A stretch of 62,757 nt of DNA from a virus, in IMG/VR virus record IMGVR_UViG_3300027996_000032, positions 1 to 62,757 of that record. One strand, written 5' to 3'. Every line of letters starts with the position of its first letter. The first letter of the stretch is position 1. Below are positions 43,623-49,988 of the stretch, one piece after another. The position numbers were made by a program, and so were the translations under genes. The notes beneath the pieces were generated by a model. The model did not search any database. It saw only the letters and a program-made list of their open reading frames with translations, and was not told where the DNA came from.

Positions 43623-45653
43623 CTATGCCGCTCGCATGTTCTCACGGCACCGACGAACAACGGGCCTTGCTTTCCACGCCTTGGACAACGGCAGCCCATC
43701 CGGCTTGTCGAGCACGATCCGAATCGCCCGCACGCCGGTGCCGGACCTCCGCCACGCCTTGGGGTCGATCATGCGGTCGCTCTCTCCACGATGCTCGGAC
43801 ACAAAGCGCTGAAACGCCTGGTGAGCCTTTGAGCTGTTGTGCATCGCACCAGCGCCCACGATGGCCACCAGCCGCCCGCCTGGCTTCAGGTTGGTGTGGA
43901 ACGCCTGGAGTACGTGGGCCATGTCCTGACCCTTCTCGAAGGGCGGGTTCATCACCACACGATCGAACCGCCGCGACACCCCCAGCCCGTCCGCCTGCAC
44001 GTTCTGGTAGCCCTTCTCACCCAGTACCTTCCGGAGGGTCGGCGAGATCTCCGCCACGTGGATCTCGGCGTGGGCTGGCAGCATGTCGGCAATGCCACCA
44101 GTGCCGGCCGACGGCTCCAGCACGGACATCCCGGGCTGGATGTCCGCTGACTCCACCATCAGCGCCGCCTCGGGGTAGGGCGTCGGGAAGTAGCCGGCGA
44201 TCATCTTGTGGGCGGGATCCTTCCACCGCTTCGCCTCGAGCTCCTCGGCGTAGGCCATGCGGTCGTCGGCGTTGTCGGTGCGCGAGCGGTCCGGAGCCGG
44301 CCACCGCTCCACCTTCACCCGCTTGCCTGGCTCGGTCCGCTCCAGGAAGGAGCGCGTTCGCTCGACCACGCCATCGTAGTCGCTCGCTGTCTTCCATCCG
44401 ATCTCGTGCTTCGCGGTCCACGTCTTCGCGGACGCCCACCCGGGATCGCGCTTGGTGATCTTCTTGAAGGCCAGCTCAGCGGCGCGCAGCTTCGCGGCGT
44501 CGGCATGGCTCGGCATTCGGATGTGGTCGGCACCAGAGCTGCCTCGGATGGCGTACTTGGAGCGCATGCGTCCGATCAGGCGATTGTATGCGCCGATCGC
44601 CTTCTCCACCTTCTTCTCGTCGAGCCCCCGCCGCTTGTCGCTGTATGAGGTGTCGGCTGTCCGCAGGTAGGTGGTGGTGTCACGGTGCCCCATCGACACC
44701 CGCTCGCGCCTCTCCGTGGCTCGGTCCTGTGCCGCGACGGCGTTCATGGCCGCGGACTTCGCCTCAGGGCTACTCACCACCCGCTCCTCGAAGCGCGTGG
44801 GGCGATACCCCTGATCGATAGCCTCGGCGAACTGCTGCAGCCGCTGGCCCCACAGCACCTTGGCGCCGGCAGACGCCCGACGGTGCGCGCCCTCGCTCGC
44901 TCGCTTGTGCGTGTTCTCGGTGCCGTAGAATGTCGCGGATTCGGTGTTCCGCTCCACCAGGGCGGCGCCCCGCTTCCGGATCTTCGCCGCGAGCTTCGTG
45001 GCCTCCGCATCACCAAGCCGCTGCTCGTGTAGCGGCTCCTGGGTTTCCCTGGCGTGGTGCTCCTGGGCCTTCCGTACCGCCTTCTTGCGCGCCTGGGCTT
45101 CCGTCTTCGCCCCACCGTAGTGCTCGCCGTGCACCCCCTTCGGGGTCCGCATCGTGTCGCGGTGCACCATCGTTGCGTAGGCGTCCGGCAGGCCCGCGCG
45201 GCGCGTCGCCGACAACGCAGCCCGAGCAGACTTCGCCTGAGCGCCGGTCTGGTCGTTGCGGCCAGCCCTGGACATCTTGCGCTTCGCCACGGCATCCGAG
45301 ATGTCTGGCCCAGATGGCGCGCGCACCACCGCCCTCTGCCCGAGCTTCTTCGCCTTCTTCTCGGAACGTCGGCGCGTGCGACGCTCGATCTCCGCCTGCA
45401 GAACGTTGTGGTCGGGGTGGTCTTCCCCCACCTTGCGCTGGTGCGCCACCATGGCGGCACGCCCCATGCGGAACGCGTCCGAAGAGGTCAGCGTGGCCGC
45501 GGTCTTCCGGGTCGAGTGATGCTCTGGCACCGACACCACACCCGCCTTCGTCCGTCGCAGGTGCGCCTTGACCTTGACCTTCTGTGTGGGGGCGCCAAAT
45601 AGGCTCATCTGCGACTTGAGCATCGCGACGAGACCACGCCACTCCCCCATCAT
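43623..45653 (-). CDS. Polyvalent protein with N6-adenine methyltransferase domain, 676 aa
   Basis: ATG at 45653 overlaps the previous stop (ATGATG). N-terminus: LKSQMSLFGAPTQK, then VKVKAHLRRTKAGVVSVPEH and an FRMGRAAMVAHQRKVG block. The middle is basic and helical. The C-terminal domain is an adenine methyltransferase: GYFPTPYPEAA, motif I VLEPSAGTGGIAD near residue 510, catalytic VMNPPFEKGQD near residue 567. If it is injected it could methylate incoming DNA before host restriction acts, as proposed for other phage polyvalent methylases. It is related in motif layout to the methyltransferase at 2445-3125 but much larger. Confidence 0.8.
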   Translation of the reverse strand: MMGEWRGLVAMLKSQMSLFGAPTQKVKVKAHLRRTKAGVVSVPEHHSTRKTAATLTSSDAFRMGRAAMVAHQRKVGEDHPDHNVLQAEIERRTRRRSEKKAKKLGQRAVVRAPSGPDISDAVAKRKMSRAGRNDQTGAQAKSARAALSATRRAGLPDAYATMVHRDTMRTPKGVHGEHYGGAKTEAQARKKAVRKAQEHHARETQEPLHEQRLGDAEATKLAAKIRKRGAALVERNTESATFYGTENTHKRASEGAHRRASAGAKVLWGQRLQQFAEAIDQGYRPTRFEERVVSSPEAKSAAMNAVAAQDRATERRERVSMGHRDTTTYLRTADTSYSDKRRGLDEKKVEKAIGAYNRLIGRMRSKYAIRGSSGADHIRMPSHADAAKLRAAELAFKKITKRDPGWASAKTWTAKHEIGWKTASDYDGVVERTRSFLERTEPGKRVKVERWPAPDRSRTDNADDRMAYAEELEAKRWKDPAHKMIAGYFPTPYPEAALMVESADIQPGMSVLEPSAGTGGIADMLPAHAEIHVAEISPTLRKVLGEKGYQNVQADGLGVSRRFDRVVMNPPFEKGQDMAHVLQAFHTNLKPGGRLVAIVGAGAMHNSSKAHQAFQRFVSEHRGESDRMIDPKAWRRSGTGVRAIRIVLDKPDGLPLSKAWKARPVVRRCRENMRAA

Positions 45654-47737
45654 TGGAGGCCACGCGTGCGACGGATTCGCTCCATGACGCTCATCAGAGA
45701 GCGTTCGCTCTTCGAGCGCTCCCCGTAGGGCGGCACCACCTCGGGACCATCACCCTTCGCGAGCTTGCGGTACTCCTCGCTTCGGGAGTCCTCGCCGTCT
45801 TTGCGCGTGAACTCCTCGACAATGATCGGATCTATGTACTTGTCAAGAGCGGTCGTCACCGTCAGCTCCCATTCTTTGTTGGGTGGATGCTCGGCCTTCG
45901 GCAGGACCTTGTGCGCAGTCCTCCCGAGTTCCGCCTGATACCGCTTCCGGTCCGCGGTCCCATGGAAGCCCGCCACGTCGGCACCGAAGAGGGCGCCGCC
46001 GTGCTTCTCAACCAGCATTCTATCAGCCTTCTCGTCCGTTTTCACGAAGTGAGAGCGGCTCTTGCCGACCTTGTGCCCGAGCGCTTCCGCAGCCACTGTC
46101 GCGGCCGCTGTGACCCGATCCCCAACCTTCTGCGGGGCACCAGCCTTCGCGAGAGCATCCATCTCGGCAACGAAGATCCGGTTCGCGTGGAAGGTCCGGA
46201 AGTCCTTGATCGTCCCCCCCGTGTGCGAACGCACGTACGTGTTGAGACGGCTGGCGCTCCCCTCGAAGACGCGGGCATCGGGTGGGGGCCCGAGCAGCGG
46301 GGCGATGACCTTGGCGAGCGCAGCATCCTCCACGCTCTTCACGTGTGGCACTGACGCCTTCCCAACGTACGTCAGGATGACCCGATCACCATCGACGCTC
46401 ACCTGTCCTCGCGTGAGGGTCGTCACACCCCTTACATCGAGCTTCGCAGACTTCTCGTTGCCGGCACGGATCAGGGTGCTGTCCACGAGCACAGCCATCG
46501 CCGCAAGATGCGAGCCCCTGGCGAGGTCGGCGATGAACGTCTGGCGCGCACTGTCCAGCGACAGCCCAAACGCGTACATCTTCGCGAACTTCTTCGCGGC
46601 CTGGGCCTTGAGAAAGTCCTCGTGGTAGCCGTAGGTTTTGCGGCTGGTGGTGGGCGACACCCAGCGCAGGCTCCAGTTGTCGGAGGCTCCGCCGCGGGTC
46701 GCGGCGACGCCGACCGGTGGGTACTTGTCCAGGCCGGGCATGTCCGCCCGTAGCTTCGCGGCTGCAGCTTTGGCGTCGGCAATAGGTTGATTCGGCGCGA
46801 CCTTCCGTGTGGCTTGGTGTTGGGGCACCGACACCACGCCCGTCTTCGTGCGGCGAAGGTGGCGCTTCACCGTGACCTTCTGCTCGCCGAACAGCCCGGC
46901 CTGCGCCTTCCGCAGCTCCTTGGGGAGTGCAGCCCACACCCGGTCCGGCTTGTCGAGCCGCTTCGAGCGCGACGACCGCTTGCGCAGGTACGCGGCGAGC
47001 TCGGCGACAGGCCATGCTGTGAGGCCACCATCGAAGCCTGGTTTCGTGTACTGCTTCAGATACGCTCGTCTCGCCGCCGCCGCGGTCCGGTAGCCCAGCA
47101 TGACCTTGTCTTCGTCGAAGACCTGGGTGCCCGGAACCTTCTGGTGCACGACGTAGGCGGTAGGTGCTGATCCATCCTCCCCGACGTAGACATCCACTGG
47201 ATCACCATCGACACCGAGAGTCCGACAGAACTCGCCGTAGTGCGCATGCATCTTGATGATCCATTTCTTCCCGTCTGGATCAAACCCCGTGCGCGTCGAA
47301 CCCTTGCGGTTCTCGACCTTGATCTCGAGCCCCTGGAAGTCGATCACCCCCACGAAGGGGTACTCGCGGCGGTTCGGTTTCGGTGGTGGGCCCACCACCA
47401 CCGCCGATTCAGCGAGCGCCCGCAGCCGCTTTGCCTCCGCGGTGGGTCCGCTGCCCTTCGTCAGCTTGGTGCGACGCAGGCGACGCGCGACGTAGCGCTG
47501 CGAAGGCCGCACGCCCTTCTCCATTTTGCGGAACAGCCCCTCATACGGGACGCCGCCGGTCTTGAATGTGCGCACCAGTTCTGCCGTCTGCGCCCTGGCT
47601 TTCCGGAGACTCGTCACGAGCATGTGGTAGGGCAGCGGGAGCCCTGTACCCTCGATGGTGAGGACACCGACCCGACGCGGCCCACGCCGCCCCCATGCGA
47701 AGGTGAGACCACCGGCTGTCCATGTCGTCGCGACCAT
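45650..47737 (-). CDS. Polyvalent protein: inorganic-pyrophosphatase-like plus topoisomerase IB domains, 695 aa
   Basis: ATG at 47737 with GGAGG upstream. Residues about 125-250 form an inorganic-pyrophosphatase-like module (DFQGLEIKVENRKGSTRTGF; GVDGDPVDVYVGEDGSAP; FDEDKVMLGY) known from polyvalent proteins. The KVTVKRHLRRTKTGVVSVP signature follows near residue 300. The C-terminal half is a topoisomerase IB: VLVDSTLIRAGNEKSAK, GVTTLTRGQVSVDGD, TIKDFRTFHANRIF, and the likely catalytic Tyr in TTALDKYIDPIIVEEF near residue 633. It lies first in a four-gene polyvalent unit with a -10-like TAGAAT upstream. It may relax or resolve supercoils in newly delivered DNA. Confidence 0.75.
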   Translation of the reverse strand: MVATTWTAGGLTFAWGRRGPRRVGVLTIEGTGLPLPYHMLVTSLRKARAQTAELVRTFKTGGVPYEGLFRKMEKGVRPSQRYVARRLRRTKLTKGSGPTAEAKRLRALAESAVVVGPPPKPNRREYPFVGVIDFQGLEIKVENRKGSTRTGFDPDGKKWIIKMHAHYGEFCRTLGVDGDPVDVYVGEDGSAPTAYVVHQKVPGTQVFDEDKVMLGYRTAAAARRAYLKQYTKPGFDGGLTAWPVAELAAYLRKRSSRSKRLDKPDRVWAALPKELRKAQAGLFGEQKVTVKRHLRRTKTGVVSVPQHQATRKVAPNQPIADAKAAAAKLRADMPGLDKYPPVGVAATRGGASDNWSLRWVSPTTSRKTYGYHEDFLKAQAAKKFAKMYAFGLSLDSARQTFIADLARGSHLAAMAVLVDSTLIRAGNEKSAKLDVRGVTTLTRGQVSVDGDRVILTYVGKASVPHVKSVEDAALAKVIAPLLGPPPDARVFEGSASRLNTYVRSHTGGTIKDFRTFHANRIFVAEMDALAKAGAPQKVGDRVTAAATVAAEALGHKVGKSRSHFVKTDEKADRMLVEKHGGALFGADVAGFHGTADRKRYQAELGRTAHKVLPKAEHPPNKEWELTVTTALDKYIDPIIVEEFTRKDGEDSRSEEYRKLAKGDGPEVVPPYGERSKSERSLMSVMERIRRTRGLQ

Positions 47738-47764
47738 TTGGGCCTCCGTCGTTCAGCTGCCGGG

Positions 47765-47770
47765 ATTCTA
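47765..47770 (-). promoter_or_regulatory. -10-like box for the polyvalent operon
   Basis: TAGAAT on the minus strand (47770-47765), five of six matches to consensus, 28 bases upstream of the ATG at 47737. The -35 region is poor (CGCGTC), so the promoter is tentative. Confidence 0.35.
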
Positions 47771-47785
47771 ACGTGCGGCGCACCC

Positions 47786-47814
47786 TTGACGCGTGCGGCC
47801 ATCGCGTGCAGGAT
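47786..47814 (+). promoter_or_regulatory. Possible promoter for the tRNA island
   Basis: TTGACG at 47786-47791, 17-base spacer, CAGGAT at 47809-47814. The -10 is weak. A second perfect -35, TTGACA at 47838-47843, has no recognisable -10. Either could drive the plus-strand tRNA genes from 47901. Apart from these and the minus-strand box, I see nothing else in 47738-47900. Confidence 0.3.
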
Positions 47815-47900
47815 CCCCTCATGTACAACCGCACCCATTGACAGCACGACCCCGCACGGCGGGGACGAGAGCCATCAGGCGGCCCGGCTTGTGCATATCC

Positions 47901-47975
47901 ACCCACGTAGTTCAGTTGGCAGAACACCCGGTGTAATGAACCGGGAGGTCGAGGGTTCGATCCCCTCCGCGGGTA
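47901..47975 (+). tRNA. tRNA-like gene with nine-base anticodon loop (candidate anticodon AAT)
   Basis: A clear cloverleaf: acceptor ACCCACG/CGCGGGT (one mismatch), D-arm GTTC/GAAC, anticodon stem CCCGG/CCGGG, T-arm GAGGG-TTCGATC-CCCTC, discriminator A, no encoded CCA. The anticodon loop is TGTAATGAA, nine bases instead of seven. A T-A pair at the base of the loop would leave a seven-base loop GTAATGA with anticodon AAT (Ile-type) preceded by U33. All other segments have standard lengths, so the extra two bases are confined to this loop. Confidence 0.65.
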
Positions 47976-47978
47976 TTG

Positions 47979-48051
47979 GGGCGAGTAGCTCAGCGGTAGA
48001 GCGTCGGGCCTTCGGGTCCGGAGGTGGCTGGGTCAGCACCAGCCTCGCCCA
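47979..48051 (+). tRNA. tRNA-like gene with nine-base anticodon loop and atypical T-loop
   Basis: Three bases after the previous gene. Acceptor GGGCGAG/CTCGCCC, D-arm GCTC/GAGC, T-arm GCTGG/CCAGC with an unusual T-loop GTCAGCA. The anticodon arm is TCGGG/CCGGA (one mismatch) with a nine-base loop CCTTCGGGT; the central triplet would be TCG after a U. The same arm can fold instead as a 7-bp stem (one bulge, one G-U pair) closed by a C(UUCG)G tetraloop, so it may not be a decoding tRNA. No encoded CCA. Confidence 0.5.
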
Positions 48052-48072
48052 TACCCTTTCCAGAGGTGAGCG

Positions 48073-48369
48073 ATGAAGCTCTATCTGATCGTGAAGACCG
48101 CCCTGGGGGCAGGTCTTCGGTGTGCGCAGGCCATCCACGCCTTCCGCGCCTTCGTTGGCGAGTACCCGCACATTGAGACGTTCTGGCACCTCGAGCACAA
48201 CAACATCGTGGTGCTGCGCCACGAGGATCCCGAGTCGCTCGCCGCGTTGCTCCGGATGCATGGCCTCCGCTTATCCCTCTTCCGGGAACCCGACCTCGAC
48301 AACGAAGTCACGGCGCTGTGCGTCGAGCCCGCCGGCGCCCGCTACCTGTCGACACTTCCCCTCGCGTGA
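48073..48369 (+). CDS. Pth2-like peptidyl-tRNA hydrolase
   Basis: 98 aa; ATG at 48073 with AGAGGTGA upstream. It looks like the Pth2 family: an N-terminal strand MKLYLIVKTALGAG followed by LRCAQAIHAFRAF, a central NNIVVLRHEDPESLAALLRM, and LFREPDLDNEVTALCVEP with a C-terminal LSTLPLA. It is slightly shorter than cellular Pth2 (about 115 aa). Pth2 releases peptides from stalled or dropped-off peptidyl-tRNA. Its place between tRNA genes on the same strand supports a tRNA-related role. Confidence 0.6.
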   Translation: MKLYLIVKTALGAGLRCAQAIHAFRAFVGEYPHIETFWHLEHNNIVVLRHEDPESLAALLRMHGLRLSLFREPDLDNEVTALCVEPAGARYLSTLPLA

Positions 48370-48397
48370 CGACCACAAGGCTATCTTCCCCATGGTG

Positions 48398-48472
48398 GGG
48401 CCTGTAGCTCAGTGGTAGAGCACTCGTCTGATAAGTGAAAGGTCGGCCGTTCGAACCGGCCCAGGCCCACCA
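48398..48472 (+). tRNA. tRNA-Ile (GAT), CCA encoded
   Basis: Full cloverleaf: acceptor GGGCCTG/CAGGCCC, D-arm GCTC/GAGC, anticodon loop CTGATAA (anticodon GAT), T-arm GGCCG-TTCGAAC-CGGCC, discriminator A and an encoded CCA (48470-48472). The anticodon stem CTCGT/GTGAA is weak (two G-U pairs and one mismatch), unusual for a functional tRNA. Confidence 0.85.
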
Positions 48473-48792
48473 CCTCGAAAGGGCTGTCCGATCTTGCGCC
48501 GACTGGCGTCAATCGTGCGGACGGTGGGACTACCCCGGGAGGCGACAAGCCACCGTCGCTGTGGATCCCCGTTGAGGGCCCAGGCCAGCGGGCGGCTGGT
48601 GTCGGGAACAACCTCCGCGGGATGATCACGCAGCCGGGACCATGGAGAGCTAACGAGACACCTCGATCGGCTGTGCCAAACTGCCATTGGATGACCCAGC
48701 GTCCATAGGCGTCGTTGCAGCGTCCGGAGAGGGTGGCGAGTGCTCCGTGCTGGACCCGCGACGATCGGATAGGGTCCGACAGAGCTGGCTGG
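48473..48792 (+). other. About 320 bases without a gene between tRNA-Ile and the repeat-like element
   Basis: No convincing reading frame on either strand; the minus frame ending FERPTFHL is the antisense of the tRNA. The sequence is GC-rich with several short inverted repeats. The end of the stretch, with the bases just after it (48787-48815), resembles the 3' end of the second tRNA-like gene (48026-48059). I see no RNase P, tmRNA or SRP signature. It could be an uncharacterised RNA. Confidence 0.5.
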
Positions 48793-48828
48793 GCCAGCAC
48801 CGCCCATCCCCTTTGCGGGGATTGAAAC
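48793..48828 (+). other. Solitary CRISPR-repeat-like element
   Basis: ATCCCC-TTTGC-GGGGAT (48806-48822) forms the short stem seen in many CRISPR repeats and is followed in register by TGAAAC, giving the ATTGAAAC 3' end (48821-48828) that forms the crRNA 5' handle in several type I and III systems. There is one copy only; about 29 bases later a terminator begins. No cas gene is in the window. Confidence 0.4.
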
Positions 48829-48857
48829 GCGACGCGCGCAGTTATCTGCACGCTTAA

Positions 48858-48889
48858 ACAGGCCAGAGGGTTCAAACCCTCTGGCCTGT
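48858..48889. terminator. Bidirectional terminator-like hairpin
   Basis: ACAGGCCAGAGGG (48858-48870) pairs perfectly with CCCTCTGGCCTGT (48877-48889) around a 6-base loop TTCAAA. It sits between the plus-strand tRNA island and the converging minus-strand gene at 48900, as expected for a shared terminator. T-runs are short on both sides. The GGGTTCAAACCC core mimics a T-arm, but the loop is one base short. Confidence 0.65.
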
Positions 48890-48899
48890 TGCGCTGGTG

Positions 48900-49069
48900 C
48901 TACCTGTCGACGCGTGACGAACCGAACTCCACACTCACCGACTCCACCTTGAACGACAACATGGGGTGCGTCTCGATCATCGCCTTGATGCGCTCCTCCG
49001 CCCGTAGTTCTCGTATTCCGGGTAGCCCTGAAACCTCACCGTCGCTGCGAGTTGCTTTGGTTCTTCCAC
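48900..49069 (-). CDS. Small hypothetical protein, probably interrupted by a -1 frameshift
   Basis: A GTG at 49069 has the same ribosome context (GGAGGAACGAGGTGGA) as the spike gene start. Its frame reads MEEPKQLAATVRFQGYPEYE then NYG and ends soon after. The frame -1 to it continues as AEERIKAMIETHPMLSFKVE to TAG at 48900 and looks like the natural rest of the protein. Joined, they make about 56 aa. Either a programmed slip near TAC GGG, or an indel. An unshifted frame from the ATG at 49088 is also open but starts less plausibly. Confidence 0.45.
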
Positions 49070-49106
49070 CTCGTTCCTCCTGCGCCATGTCACCACACCA
49101 TAACCG

Positions 49107-49967
49107 CTAGGGCTGGTGGTGGTCATCGAACGGGTCGGAGCGCTTCACAGCATCCAGGTGCCCACCAAAGTCGTCGTGTGACTCCATGCTCTTGGGGACG
49201 ACCCCATACCTGCCGTGAGCCTTTCGCGTGGTGGCGTCCACATCGTCGAGCTCGACGCCAGACTTGAAGGCCGCGCGCTCGGCGTGTCTCTCCGCCTGCT
49301 GCTTCGTCTTCGGGCGCCCCAGCTCGGCGACCTCTTTGGACCATCGCCGCGTGGCGTGGTGCCCCCTGACACCATCCATGCCGGCGCCGAGGTGGTCCTT
49401 CAGGTATTCCTCCACGTGGTCGGCCTCGACGGCCCGTGGTGAGCCGTCGTGCCCCGCCCCTTCGAAGACCTGCCCCACCTCGCGACCTTCGAGCGCCGCC
49501 CGAAGCCATGCCGCAAGGCGGGCGTCCTCGACTTCGTGGTGGGGCTGCGACGCCGCACGCACCGACACCTTGGTGCCGTCCACCTTGATCTCGTTGGCCG
49601 TGATGTGGTGGATGTGGCGGCCCGCATACTGGGTGAGCAGCGCACATGCAGCGCGCGCAGCTATGGGGCTCGTCGCGCCGAGGCGTAGATCTCGGTACGC
49701 ATGGGCGCGGAACTTCGGGATCTCCGCGTGGTGCCTCCGGAGCTCCGCGAACCCCGCACCCGCGTCGCTGTGTTCCTTCGCCTTCGCTCGCCCCTCGTCG
49801 TGAGAGGGCCCACCGCTTCCGGAGTGCTCGACGTAGTGCCCGTGATGGACGCGATGGGTCGCGCCCTCGTCGTCCTGGACTGTGACACCGTGGCGGCCTG
49901 GCTTGTGGACCAGCCGCCCGGTGTGTGGTTTCCCCGTCTGCGGGTGTCGGAACTGGACCCGCTTCAC
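49107..49967 (-). CDS. Topoisomerase IB-like polyvalent protein, 286 aa
   Basis: GTG start at 49967 with GGGGGCG upstream. The N-terminus (KPGRHGVTVQDDEGATHRVH then HGHYVEH) matches a motif near the N-terminus of the giant helicase. The middle follows the topoisomerase-IB catalytic layout in weak form: AACALLTQYAGRHIHHITAN, IKVDGTKVSVRAAS, VEEYLKDHLGAGMDGVRGHH then ATRRWSKEVAEL. A Tyr in KAHGRYGVVPKS near the end is the only candidate nucleophile. It may be an inactive or diverged relative. Located just outside the tRNA island, in the minus direction. Confidence 0.5.
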   Translation of the reverse strand: MKRVQFRHPQTGKPHTGRLVHKPGRHGVTVQDDEGATHRVHHGHYVEHSGSGGPSHDEGRAKAKEHSDAGAGFAELRRHHAEIPKFRAHAYRDLRLGATSPIAARAACALLTQYAGRHIHHITANEIKVDGTKVSVRAASQPHHEVEDARLAAWLRAALEGREVGQVFEGAGHDGSPRAVEADHVEEYLKDHLGAGMDGVRGHHATRRWSKEVAELGRPKTKQQAERHAERAAFKSGVELDDVDATTRKAHGRYGVVPKSMESHDDFGGHLDAVKRSDPFDDHHQP

Positions 49968-49988
49968 GGTCGCCCCCTAATCAGCTAA

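Noticed and set aside
48473-48792. RNase P RNA, tmRNA or SRP RNA
   Set aside because: None of the conserved blocks of these RNAs was recognised.
48793-48828. CRISPR array
   Set aside because: Only one repeat-like copy is present and no second copy or cas gene is visible, so it is listed as a solitary element, not an array.
48381-48875. Minus-strand frame of 164 codons over the tRNA-Ile gene
   Set aside because: Its end, GRFERPTFHLSDECSTTE, is the well-known false translation of tRNA antisense sequence.
48858-48889. Possible tRNA T-arm/minihelix (GGGTTCAAACCC core)
   Set aside because: The stem is a perfect 13 bp with a six-base loop, one base short of a T-loop, and there is no D- or anticodon arm. 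A terminator between converging units is simpler.
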